Shown here: one piece after another, positions 1 to 7,866 of the stretch | How positions within the stretch are numbered: position 1 is the first letter of the stretch | Layout of the letters: each line of letters begins with the position of its first letter | Assembly: GCA_963761905.1 (NCBI GenBank) | Contig: CAVXIQ010000006.1 | Coordinates: forward strand, 434,001 to 498,000 | Direction: 5' to 3' | Length of the DNA stretch: 64,000 nucleotides | From: Gaiellasilicea sp963761905 | GTDB taxonomy: Bacteria > Actinomycetota > Thermoleophilia > Gaiellales > Gaiellaceae | Translations under genes and position numbers: made by a program | Notes under the pieces: generated by a model | The model's input: the letters and a program-made list of their open reading frames with translations, nothing else | The model's database searches: none | Told to the model about the DNA's origin: nothing

Positions 1-487
1 CGTCGACCATCAGCGCGCCCTTGTAGGCCATGAAGAGCTTGTACGAGGTGATCCCTTGCTCCGGCAGCGAGGCGAGCTCCTCGAGGGTGCCGCCCTCCTT
101 CAGGTCGGTGACCGCGATGTGGAAGCCGTTGTCGATCAGCGCCTTGCCCTCGCGCTTGGCGTGCCACAGGGCCAGCGAGTCGCCGAAGCTCGTGCCCGGC
201 TGCTGGATGCAGAAATCGACGTGGGTCGTCGTGCCACCCCGCGCCGCCGCGGCGTGGCCGGAGGTGAAGTCGTCGATCGTCGTCGTCCCCCCGAATGGCA
301 TGTCGAGGTGGGTGTGCGGGTCGATCGCCCCCGGGAGGACGAGCTTGCCGGCGGCGTCGATCACCCGATCGGCCGCGACGTCGAGTGACTCGCCGATCAG
401 GGAGATCCGCTCGCCGTCCACGAAGACGTCGGCCACGGTGTCGTCCACCGCCGTCACGACGCGGCCGCCTTTGATCAGAACGGACAT
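1..487 (-). CDS. hydA: Dihydropyrimidinase / hydantoinase, N-terminal part (cut by window edge)
   Basis: The first 162 residues of a cyclic amidohydrolase that opens dihydropyrimidine or hydantoin rings to N-carbamoyl amino acids. The metal-binding HxH is in DPHTHLDMPFGG (H58, H60), and SYKLFMAYKG carries the lysine (about K150) that is carboxylated to bridge the two metals; both are typical of the dihydropyrimidinase subgroup. ATG at 487 follows an AAGGGAG ribosome site. It lies downstream of an ABC importer on the same strand and near an M20 carbamoyl amidohydrolase, which together suggest uptake and reductive breakdown of pyrimidines or hydantoins. The C-terminal two thirds lie outside the window. 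Confidence 0.9.
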   Translation of the reverse strand, partial: MSVLIKGGRVVTAVDDTVADVFVDGERISLIGESLDVAADRVIDAAGKLVLPGAIDPHTHLDMPFGGTTTIDDFTSGHAAAARGGTTTHVDFCIQQPGTSFGDSLALWHAKREGKALIDNGFHIAVTDLKEGGTLEELASLPEQGITSYKLFMAYKGALMVD

Positions 488-527
488 GCGGATCTCCCTT
501 CTCGGTCGCTTTCCTACTGCTGCGCTG

Positions 528-1259
528 CTACTTGCCGCCGGCCGTCACCTTGACGGTCGCCTTCTTCCACTTCAAGCCACGGACGTCCAGGCCCTGCTGC
601 CTGAGCGTCGCGGTCGCGGCCTTCGCGAGGTCGGACCGGAACGCGCCGGTCGGCAGCTTCTTGATCACGCCGAACTGCCGCGAGATCGAGGCGGTGCGCG
701 TGAACGCCTTCTGGTTCATCACGCCGATTCCGAGCGGCGCCGGCCAGATCAGCGCGTTGACCTCGTTCATCTGCCAGGTCTGGTGGCCTTTGCCGAGGAT
801 CGGCGAGTTCTTGAGCACGATCCGGGTGCAGTCGGCGAGATGGTCACGGCACCAGATCCAGCCCCTGAACGAGGCCTCGAGGAACTTCTTGGCGGTGGCC
901 TGGTTTGCCGTGTCCTTGATCCAGTCGCCCCGCACGAAGAGCCCGTCCTGGAGCATGTCCGTTCCGACCTTCTTCATCGGGATCACGTTCAAGTCCTTGA
1001 GCTGGTAGAGCTTGCCCGTCTTCGGGTTCTTCGTCTCGAGCACCTGGGCGAGCTCGTTGTAGGTCATCGCCGAGGCCGAATCGACCTTCCGCTGGAGGAA
1101 GAGGTTCATGTCGAACGGCTGCTGGACGATCGTGACGCCCTTGTTCTTCGTCGGGTCCATCCCGTTCTTGACGAGGGCGGCGAAGAGCTCGAACTCGTTC
1201 CCGTAGAGCCAGTTGGCAACTTTCTTGCCTCGCATCTTCGCGATCGTGTCGATCCCCGC
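528..1259 (-). pseudogene. NMT1/SsuA-type ABC transporter substrate-binding protein, C-terminal fragment
   Basis: An open frame for the C-terminal part of a periplasmic-binding-like protein of the NMT1/THI5/SsuA group. It starts around residues GIDTIAKMRGKKVANW and includes GNEFELFAALVKNGMDP and VTIVQQPFDMNLFL, ending at TAG 528. It has no start of its own: upstream the frame runs into a poly-G tract (encoded as poly-proline) that is not protein-like. The N-terminal part of what should be the same gene is at 1590-2012. The product would capture a small ligand, possibly a pyrimidine-like compound given the neighbours, for the permeases at 2064-4563. This is probably an intact gene broken by misassembly; two tandem paralogues collapsed into one are also possible. 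Confidence 0.75.
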
Positions 1260-1380
1260 CGCCGGGGGGGGGGGGTGGGGGGGGGGGTTGGTGGGTGGGA
1301 TATGCGACGAGATCCGTCTGAGCATGCGTGCGCGTCTCATCGGATCACGTTAGGTCTGAGCGAGAGCTGCCGTGTCGGGT
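1260..1380. other. Poly-G junk junction, probable assembly artefact
   Basis: Between the two halves of the binding-protein gene lies a stretch with runs of about 12 and 11 G residues separated by single T bases, then GGTTGGTGGGTGGG and about 100 bp with no coding character and none of the codon bias seen elsewhere. Poly-G runs like this are a known artefact at the ends of two-colour Illumina reads. It coincides with a near-duplicate of flanking sequence, which suggests a false join. Confidence 0.7.
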
Positions 1381-1578
1381 TCTCGTCTCGAGCACCTGGC
1401 AGCTCGTTGTAGGTCATCGCCGCGGCGGCGTCGACGTCGCGTTCAGGAACAGGTTCATGTCGAACGGCTGCTTGACGATCGTGACGTAGTCTTCGACTTC
1501 GGATCCATGCCGTTCTTGACGAGCGCCGCGAAGAGCTCGAACTCGTTCCCGCAGAACCAGATGCCGACTTCTTGCCCG
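1373..1578. repeat. Imperfect direct duplicate of 1018-1228
   Basis: About 200 bp here repeat 1018-1228 with many substitutions and several one-base indels (for example CACCTGGCAGCTCG against CACCTGGGCGAGCTCG). Both copies encode versions of GNEFELFAALVKNGMDP followed by QPFDMNLFL. The indels break this copy's reading frame. It may be a low-quality second reading of the same locus or the remains of a tandem paralogue. Confidence 0.7.
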
Positions 1579-2012
1579 CATCGGCGACGTGTGATCCTGT
1601 CCTTCCACGTGATCTGGGTCATCCCCGAGCTCGTGTACACCTGGGCGATGTTGACGAGGTCGGAGCCCTTGTCACGCGAGGAGAGAAGGCTCGCCAACCA
1701 GTCGATTCCGAACTCCGCCTGACCCGAGGCGACGACCTGCTCGGGCGTGATGTCGGGCCCGCCCTGCTTGATGTTGACGTCGAGCCCCGCCCGCGTGTAG
1801 TAGCCCTTGGCCTTGGCCGCGTAGTAGCCGGCGAACTGGGCCTGGGTGACCCACTTGAGCTGGAGCGTCACCTTCTTCGCCTGCACCGCTCCCGTGGCGG
1901 ACGCCGGGCCGGCCGCGTACGGAGCCGGCTTCGCCGTCCCCAGCGAGGCGAAGACGAGTCCGACGAGCGCGACGAGCGCGAACGCCGGCCAGTACCAGCG
2001 ACGAATCTTCAT
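1455..2012 (-). pseudogene. NMT1/SsuA-type ABC substrate-binding protein, N-terminal part, frame broken
   Basis: ATG at 2012 follows a perfect AAGGAGG site. The protein opens with a signal peptide (MKIRRWYWPAFALVALVGL, then an Ala-rich cleavage region) and the family N-lobe LQLKWVTQAQFAGYYAAKAK, a motif of NMT1/THI5-like pyrimidine-precursor or sulfonate/taurine-type binding proteins. The conserved frame holds to about 1615 (SSGMTQITWKD) and then shifts inside the duplicated segment; homologous residues (VGIWFCGNEFELFAAL) return in the altered frame. It is the first gene downstream of the ABC permease operon and should be its binding protein. Confidence 0.8.
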
Positions 2013-2063
2013 GCAATGCCCTCCTTCGTGGGTTGTTCGGTTCGATCGGTCACGGCCGCGCGC

Positions 2064-2882
2064 CTAGCGCCCTCGCGGCGCGGACGGATACCACCTTGTC
2101 ACGATCCGCTCCACGAGCGCGATCGCGAGGTAGAACGACATCCCGAGAATGCAGGCGACGAGGATCGCCGCCCAGGCCGTCTCGAAGTTGAAGAGCGCGG
2201 AGGCGCTCTTGATCTGGATCCCGAGCGAGGTGAGCGAGCCGCCGAAGTACTCGGCGACGATCGCGCCGATCATCGCCAGCACGCTCGCCACCTTGAGCGA
2301 GGCGAAGAGGTACGGGAGCGAGTTCGGGATCCGCACCCGCCGGAAGATCTGCGTCTCGCCGGCGGCGTAGGAGCGCATCAGCTCGATCGACGACGGCTTC
2401 ACCGACGTGAGCCCCTTGAGCGTGTTCACGAGCACGGGGAAGAAGCAGAGGAGGCCCGCGATCGCGATCTTCGAGCCCTTGTCGATCCCGAACCAGGCGA
2501 TCGCGACCGGGGCGAAGGCGATGATCGGAATCGCGTTGCCGGCGATGAAGTACGGCATCAGCGCCGTCCCGAGCGTGCGAAAGCGAGCGAGCACGAGCGC
2601 GGCGACGATCGCGGCCGAGCAGCCGACCGCGAAGCCCCAGAGGGCCTCCTGGAAGGTGAACCAGCCGGCCGCCCACAGCGTCTCCCGCTCCTCCCAGAAG
2701 CGGGCAGCAATCGCGCTCGGCTTCGGGAGCAGGAAGCGCTCGATGTCGAAGACGTCAATCGCGAGCTCCCAGCCGACGAGCACTGCGACGAGGATCACGA
2801 GCGCCGGGATCCAGTCGCGAATGCTGCGGCCGACGCCGCGCGCGAGCGTGCGGCCCGGCGCCGAGACGACGACGGTGCTCAA
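2064..2882 (-). CDS. ABC transporter permease, SsuC/TauC-like
   Basis: An inner-membrane permease of 272 residues with about six hydrophobic segments and the cytoplasmic coupling loop (SSIELMRSYAAGETQIFRRV then IPNSLPYLFASLKVA) that docks the ATPase. The likely start is TTG at 2882, whose last bases overlap the ATPase stop (TTGA), giving translational coupling. It pairs with the permease at 3673-4563, so the importer would be a heterodimer around one ATPase type, as in NMT1/THI5- and taurine-type systems. The substrate cannot be read from sequence; a pyrimidine or hydantoin-like ligand is inferred from the flanking dihydropyrimidinase and M20 genes. Confidence 0.88.
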   Translation of the reverse strand: MSTVVVSAPGRTLARGVGRSIRDWIPALVILVAVLVGWELAIDVFDIERFLLPKPSAIAARFWEERETLWAAGWFTFQEALWGFAVGCSAAIVAALVLARFRTLGTALMPYFIAGNAIPIIAFAPVAIAWFGIDKGSKIAIAGLLCFFPVLVNTLKGLTSVKPSSIELMRSYAAGETQIFRRVRIPNSLPYLFASLKVASVLAMIGAIVAEYFGGSLTSLGIQIKSASALFNFETAWAAILVACILGMSFYLAIALVERIVTRWYPSAPRGR

Positions 2883-3676
2883 TGGACGCCCTCGCCGGCC
2901 GGCAGCGGCTCGCCCGTACGGCCTCGGAGGAGCTCGCGCAACTCGGTCGCGAGCTCGAAGAAGCGCGGCTCCTCGCGCGTGTCGACCGAGCGCGGCTGCG
3001 GCAGGTCGATCTCGACGATCCCCGCGATCCGGCCGGGCCGCGGGCTCATCACGACGACGCGCGTCGAGAGGAAGACCGCCTCGGTGATCGAGTGGGTGAC
3101 GAAGACGACAGTCGAGCCGCTGGCCTCCCAGATCCGCAGGAGCTCGAGATTGAGCCGCTCGCGCGTCATCTCGTCGAGCGCCCCGAACGGCTCGTCCATG
3201 AGCAGGAGCTTCGGGTCGAACGAGAGCGCCCGGGCGATCGCGACGCGCATCTGCATCCCGCCCGAGAGCTCCCAGGGATGGTGGTTCTCGAAGCCGGAGA
3301 GCTCGACGAGGTCGACCATCTCCCCGACGCGCTCGGCGCGGCGGCGGCGGTTCCAGCCGGCGAGCTCGAGCGGGAGCGCGATGTTCTTCGCCACGGTCCG
3401 CCAGTCGTAGAGCACGGCCTCCTGGAAGACCATCCCGTAGTCGCGGTCGACCCTCGCTTGGTGCGCGGTCTTCCCGCCGACGTGCACCGTGCCCCCCGTC
3501 GGCTCGACGAGGTCGGCGATCACGCGGAGCAGCGTCGACTTGCCGCAGCCAGAGGGGCCGATGAGGGAGACGAACTCGCCCGGCTGGAGCTCGAGGTCGA
3601 TCTCCTGCAGCGCGGTCGTGCCGCCCTTCTGGAACGTCTTCGTGAGCCCCGCGATCGTCACAGCCGCGGCACTCAT
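2879..3676 (-). CDS. ABC transporter ATP-binding protein, SsuB/TauB-like
   Basis: The 265-residue ATPase that drives the importer. Walker A is GPSGCGKST (about 40-48), the ABC signature is LSGGMQMR (about 137-144), and Walker B is LLLMDEPFGALDE (about 157-169); the SsuB/TauB group is recognisable from DEPFGALD and the VTHSITEAVFLS switch region. ATG at 3676 overlaps the upstream permease stop by 4 bp (ATGA) and its own TGA overlaps the next permease start, so the three genes form one coupled unit. Confidence 0.93.
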   Translation of the reverse strand: MSAAAVTIAGLTKTFQKGGTTALQEIDLELQPGEFVSLIGPSGCGKSTLLRVIADLVEPTGGTVHVGGKTAHQARVDRDYGMVFQEAVLYDWRTVAKNIALPLELAGWNRRRRAERVGEMVDLVELSGFENHHPWELSGGMQMRVAIARALSFDPKLLLMDEPFGALDEMTRERLNLELLRIWEASGSTVVFVTHSITEAVFLSTRVVVMSPRPGRIAGIVEIDLPQPRSVDTREEPRFFELATELRELLRGRTGEPLPAGEGVH

Positions 3677-4563
3677 GCGACGTGCTCCGGAGCGGTCTTG
3701 ACGACGAGCCGCTCGGCCAGGACGACGACCGCGAAGAACGCGATCCCGAGCGCGGCGGCGACGATGTTCGTCGCCCAGAGTGCGGCGGGGTCGAGCGAGT
3801 AGTACTGGTTGAAGTTGAGGATCGCCCCACCGAGCCCGTCCTGGATCGAGGAGGGGAGCTCGCCGATGATCGCGCCGACGACGCTCGCGGTCGCCGCGAT
3901 CTTCAGCGCCGCGAAGATGAACGGGAGCGACGCGGGGAACTTGACCTTCCAGAGCACGGTCCACGGCGACGCCGCGTACGTCCGCATCAGCTCGAGGGCG
4001 CGCGGGTCTGCCGAGTCGAGCCCCTTGATCGTGTTGATCGTGACCGGGAAGAAGGTGAGGAAGGCGGAGATGATCCCGACGCGCGCCCACACCGGCAGAC
4101 CGACGCTCCCGCCCCAGATCACGACCATCGGCGCGATCGCGAGGATCGGGATCGTCTGCGAGGCGACGACGTACGGGAGGAAGCCCCGGCGCAGGAGCCG
4201 CGAGTGGTGGAGCACCGCGCCGATCGCGAAGCCGGCAACGGCGCCGAGCGCGAAGCCGAACGCCGCCTCACGCGCGGTGAACGCCGCCTTGTCCAGCAGA
4301 TCGCGGATGAGCGGTGGCTGGCCCTCGGCGAGCGGCTCCCAGAGCCGGCTGACGATGTCGGAGAGCGGGGGCATCGTCAGGTCGTCGACGACGAACGGCC
4401 GCGTCCAGCCGGTCCGCATCCACAGCCAGCGGTAGCCCTCCCAGATCGCCCAGAGCGCGGCGAGGACGAGCGCGGTCAGGAGCAGCCGCTTCAGAAGGGC
4501 GGCGGGCCAGTCGCGCTCCTTCCGGACGGGTGTCGGCTGTTCGATCGCCACCTCCGCGTGCAC
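3673..4563 (-). CDS. ABC transporter permease, first gene of the importer operon
   Basis: A 296-residue permease with GTG start at 4563, an N-terminal cytoplasmic segment, one membrane anchor (residues about 27-45) and a five- to six-helix BPD_transp_1 domain. The coupling motif is ALELMRTYAASPWTVLWKV followed by FPASLPFIFAALKIA. It heads the operon and is divergent from the M20 amidohydrolase, with only 66 bp between the two starts. I see no convincing -35/-10 pair for this direction. Confidence 0.88.
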   Translation of the reverse strand: MHAEVAIEQPTPVRKERDWPAALLKRLLLTALVLAALWAIWEGYRWLWMRTGWTRPFVVDDLTMPPLSDIVSRLWEPLAEGQPPLIRDLLDKAAFTAREAAFGFALGAVAGFAIGAVLHHSRLLRRGFLPYVVASQTIPILAIAPMVVIWGGSVGLPVWARVGIISAFLTFFPVTINTIKGLDSADPRALELMRTYAASPWTVLWKVKFPASLPFIFAALKIAATASVVGAIIGELPSSIQDGLGGAILNFNQYYSLDPAALWATNIVAAALGIAFFAVVVLAERLVVKTAPEHVA

Positions 4564-4593
4564 CGTTCATTGGTAACACGACACCGGGTGCTT

Positions 4594-4623
4594 TTGAAAG
4601 GGGATCGGCCACGCGTTTAGGCT
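4594..4623 (+). promoter_or_regulatory. Promoter of the M20 amidohydrolase, near-leaderless
   Basis: TTGAAA (4594-4599) and TAGGCT (4618-4623) are separated by 18 bp. The ATG at 4630 begins 7 bases after the -10 box, exactly where transcription would start, so the mRNA is probably leaderless. The ATG has no Shine-Dalgarno sequence. Confidence 0.55.
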
Positions 4624-4629
4624 GGCCTC

Positions 4630-5873
4630 ATGGCCGCTCTCCCCGAGCCGGACGGTCGCCGAGCTGGGCGAGCTGCGCGAGCTCACCGGCGACGAGGACG
4701 GCGCCCAGCGCGTCGCCTGGACGCCGACGTGGGCCCGGGCCCAGGAGTGGCTCGCAGCGAAGCTCGAGGGCCTGCCGCTCGAGGCCGAGGTGGACGAGGC
4801 CGGCAACCGCTGGTGGACGCTGCGCGGCGACTCGGATCGGGCGCTGCTGCTCGGAGGCCACATCGACTCGGTCCCGAACGGCGGCTGGCTCGACGGCTGC
4901 CTGAACCTCGTCGCCGCGGTCGAGGTGCTGCGCCGGATCGCCGGCGAGGGGACGCCGCCCGTCACGGTCCGGCTCGTCAACTGGGCCGACGAGGAGGGCG
5001 CCCGCTTCGGGCGCTCGCTCTTCGGCTCCTCGGCGGCGGCGGGATCGATGGCCGACCAGGACGAGCTGCGCGAGCTGAGCGACCGCGACGGGGTGGCGCT
5101 TCCGGACGCGCTGCGCGAGTACGGGGTCGAGCTCGACCGGGCGCTCGAATCGCGCTCGCAGCTCGAGAGCGCTGCCGCCTATCTGGAGCTGCACATCGAG
5201 CAAGGGCCGGTGCTCGAGGCGCTCGGGCTGCCGCTCGGCGCGGTGCTCGGGACGTTCGGGGTCGAGCGCCACCGGATCACCTGGCGAGGCCAGGCCGCGC
5301 ACGCCGGCTCGACGCCGATGGATCAGCGCCGCGACGCGCTCGCGGGGGCGGCGAAGCTCGCCCTCGAGCTGCGCGAGATCGCGAAGCGGGTCGGCGGCGG
5401 CGCGGTGCTGACGAGCGGCGGCGTCGTCTGCAAGCCGGGGATCGTCACCTCGGTCGTCGAGACCGCCGAGCAGCTGCTCGACCTGCGCCATCTCGACGCC
5501 GGCAAGCTCGCCTCGATGTGGGAGCACGATGCGCGAGGCGTGCGAGCGGTTCGCGGTCGAGGAGCGGCTCGAAGTCGAGACGGAGCGGATCTGGCAGATC
5601 GAGCCGATCCTCTTCGACCCGCACCTGATCGACCTCTGCGACGAGTCGATCCGCGAGGTCGCCGGCGAGTCGCACCGGCTTCCGTCCGGCCCCCTGCACG
5701 ACGCCGCCGAGGTCTCGCGGGCAGGCGTCCCCACGGTGATGCTCTTCGTCCAGAGCCTGCGCGGGCTCTCGCACACGAAGCTCGAGGACACGAGGCCCGA
5801 GCATCTCGAGCTCGCCGTCCAGGCACTCGACCGGCTCGCCTCGAAGACGATCGCCTGGCTGTCGGATCAGTAG
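4630..5873 (+). CDS. M20-family N-carbamoyl-amino-acid / allantoate amidohydrolase, two frameshifts
   Basis: A zinc-dependent amidohydrolase of the AllC/HyuC/beta-ureidopropionase group that removes a carbamoyl or ureido group from the product of ring opening. Visible motifs are GGHIDSVPNGG (metal His and Asp), NWADEEGARFGRSLFGS, ELHIEQGPVLE, GQAAHAGSTPM and, near the C-terminus, PSGPLHDAAEV and GLSHTKLEDT. The frame shifts by +1 near 4652 and again near 5525, so the protein is read in three frames. Joined, it has about 413 residues, the usual family length. Motifs are preserved on both sides of each break, so sequencing error is more likely than decay. It probably acts after the dihydropyrimidinase at 1-487. 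Confidence 0.82.
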
Positions 5874-5883
5874 GGCTCTCGGG

Positions 5884-6543
5884 CTGACCCGACCACCCTC
5901 ACCGCCCGCCGCGGTCGTCTTCGACTGCGACGGGCTCCTGCTCCAGACCGAGGACTGCTGGACGCGGGCCGAGGAGGAGCTCTTCGCCCGCTACGGCAAG
6001 GAGTTCCGGGACGAGGAGAAGCGGGCTCTCATCGGCAGCTCGATGACCACCGGCGCACGCGTCCTGGAGCGCCTCCTTGAGCAGCCCGGCCGCGCGGATG
6101 CGCTCGGCCTGGAGCTGCTCGAGCTCGTCGAGCGGCGCCTGCTCGAGGAGGCCGTCGCCTTTCCCGGTGCAGCCGAGCTCGTGCACGAGACGAAGGCGTT
6201 TCATCCCGTCGCCGTGGCGTCCAACACCCCGCGCCGGCTGCTCCACGGAGCCCTCGCCTGCGCGGGAATGGCCGAGCTCTTCGAGATCGTCGTCGCGGCC
6301 GACGACGTCGCCGAGCCGAAGCCCTCGCCGGACGTCTACCTCCGCGCCTGCGAGCTCCTCGGCGCCGAGCCGTCGCTCTCCGTCGCGCTCGAGGATTCCC
6401 CCACCGGCGTCGCGTCGGCGCGCGCGGCCGGCATGTTCGTGATCGGGATTCCCTCCTTCCCGGGCGTCGTCCTCGACGGCGCCGACCTCGTTGGCGAGTC
6501 GCTGGCCGACCCTCGGGTGCGGCGGGCACTCGGGCTCGACTAG
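5884..6543 (+). CDS. HAD-superfamily phosphatase, beta-phosphoglucomutase-like; possible CTG start
   Basis: A HAD hydrolase with motif I FDCDGLLLQTED (nucleophile Asp at about 5923), motif II VASNTPRR, motif III Lys in AEPKPSPDVY and motif IV ALEDSPTGV, and a helical cap between I and II. That is the DCDG...ED arrangement of small sugar-phosphate or phosphoglycolate phosphatases. No ATG, GTG or TTG precedes motif I in frame after the last stop; the only plausible initiator is CTG at 5884, 10 bp after the preceding gene's stop. A missing or extra base near the start is the alternative. The substrate is not predictable. Confidence 0.8.
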   Translation: MTRPPSPPAAVVFDCDGLLLQTEDCWTRAEEELFARYGKEFRDEEKRALIGSSMTTGARVLERLLEQPGRADALGLELLELVERRLLEEAVAFPGAAELVHETKAFHPVAVASNTPRRLLHGALACAGMAELFEIVVAADDVAEPKPSPDVYLRACELLGAEPSLSVALEDSPTGVASARAAGMFVIGIPSFPGVVLDGADLVGESLADPRVRRALGLD

Positions 6544-6574
6544 GCTTTGAGCACGATGGCGATGGTGACGTTCC

Positions 6575-7360
6575 GTGCCCGTCCGGCAGCGACCCCCTCA
6601 GCGGGACGCGGTCGGCCAGCACTTCCTCCGCAGTAGCCGGCTCGCAGCCGACATCGTCGCGCAGGCCGAGGTTGCTCCCGGCGACCTGATCGTGGAGATC
6701 GGTGGAGGTACCGGCGCGCTCACCCAGCCGCTCGTTCGCACCGGCGCGACGGTCATTGCGCTCGAGCGCGACCCCGCGCTGGCCGCCCGGCTGCGCAGGC
6801 GCTTCGATCGGTTCACGTCCCTGACGGTGGTCGACGAGGACGCTGCCTCGTACTGCTGGCCACGGGAGCCGTTCGCGGTCGTGGCCAACCTGCCGTTCGC
6901 AGCGTCCGGGGCGATCCTCGCCGGGCTGCTCCGCGATCCTCTGCTCCCGTTGAGCCGAGCGGACGTGATCGTGCAGTGGGAGTTCGCCGCGAAGCACGCC
7001 GCCGTCTGGCCCGCGACGCTTCGCTCGAGCCACTGGCGCGCCTGGTACGACGTCTCGATCGTCCGCCGCCTCCACCGAACGGCCTTCTCGCCCCCGCCGA
7101 GCGTCGACGCAGCGGTGCTTCGCCTCACGCGCCGGGCGCGGCCGCTCGTGCCGCCGGAGCTCGGCGCGGCCTACTGGGAGTTCCTGGCCGCTGCCTTCGC
7201 CGCGCGGACCTCGATCCGCCGCGGTCTCCGCTCGCTCTCCCCGCTCCAGCTCAAGCGGCTGGCGCCCGCGCTCGGCTTTCCGCTCGACGCGCAGCCGCGC
7301 GACCTCGACGCCGAGCAGTGGGCGCGGCTCTTCGCTGCCGCCCGCGGCGAGCGGGGGTGA
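6575..7360 (+). CDS. rRNA adenine N6-methyltransferase, Erm/KsgA family
   Basis: A 261-residue rRNA adenine dimethyltransferase. QHFLRS (15-20) and EIGGGTGALT (41-50) form the SAM site and NLPF (105-108) is the catalytic N-[IL]-P-[YF] motif; an Arg-rich C-terminal domain follows. The QHFL opening and short C-terminal domain favour Erm (23S A2058, macrolide-lincosamide-streptogramin resistance) over KsgA (16S), but the two cannot be separated by eye with certainty. The GTG start at 6575 has no strong ribosome site. A TAGGCT -10-like hexamer overlaps the HAD stop at 6541. It is isolated among catabolic genes, consistent with accessory status. Confidence 0.78.
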   Translation: MPVRQRPPQRDAVGQHFLRSSRLAADIVAQAEVAPGDLIVEIGGGTGALTQPLVRTGATVIALERDPALAARLRRRFDRFTSLTVVDEDAASYCWPREPFAVVANLPFAASGAILAGLLRDPLLPLSRADVIVQWEFAAKHAAVWPATLRSSHWRAWYDVSIVRRLHRTAFSPPPSVDAAVLRLTRRARPLVPPELGAAYWEFLAAAFAARTSIRRGLRSLSPLQLKRLAPALGFPLDAQPRDLDAEQWARLFAAARGERG

Positions 7361-7363
7361 CGT

Positions 7364-7810
7364 TCAGAAGACGCGGACGAGCACGACTCCCGCCGCGACG
7401 AGGGCGATCCCGAGCAGCCGACCAGGTGTGATCGGGTTCTCCTCGAAGCCGACGAGGCCGAAGTGGTCGACCGTCAGCGAAGCCGCGGCCTGGCCGGCGA
7501 GGATCAGCGCCACGAGGGTCGCGGCGCCGAGCTTCGGCGCGGTGACGATGCTTCCGAGCACGTAGAAGGCGCCCAGGAGGCCACCGACCCAGACCCACCA
7601 GGGCGCCTCGGCAACCCGCTCGACGGAAGGCGCACCGCGGAAGAAGACGAGTACCGCGACGAGGAGGGCGAGCGTGCCGACGGCGAACGAGACGAGCGAG
7701 GCCCGCGCCGCGCCGTCGACGTAGCGCGCGAGCACCGAGTTGATCCCGAACTGGAACGGCAGCATCGCCCCCGCGACGACCGCAAAGAGGTAGTAGGGCC
7801 ACGTTGCCAC
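7364..7810 (-). CDS. DMT-superfamily membrane protein, YdcZ/DUF606 type
   Basis: A 148-residue protein with five hydrophobic segments and conserved features of the DUF606 half-size drug/metabolite transporters: an early PFQFGINSVLARYV segment and APWWVWVGGLLGAFYVLGS in the middle. It starts with GTG at 7810 and ends 3 bp from the convergent methyltransferase. Proteins of this size usually act as dimers. Whether it exports a drug or a metabolite cannot be told from sequence. Confidence 0.8.
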   Translation of the reverse strand: MATWPYYLFAVVAGAMLPFQFGINSVLARYVDGAARASLVSFAVGTLALLVAVLVFFRGAPSVERVAEAPWWVWVGGLLGAFYVLGSIVTAPKLGAATLVALILAGQAAASLTVDHFGLVGFEENPITPGRLLGIALVAAGVVLVRVF

Positions 7811-7866
7811 CCGGCCCGATTCGGGGGAGAATGCCGCTTTCCCTCCCCTACCTCTCTGGAGAGCCC

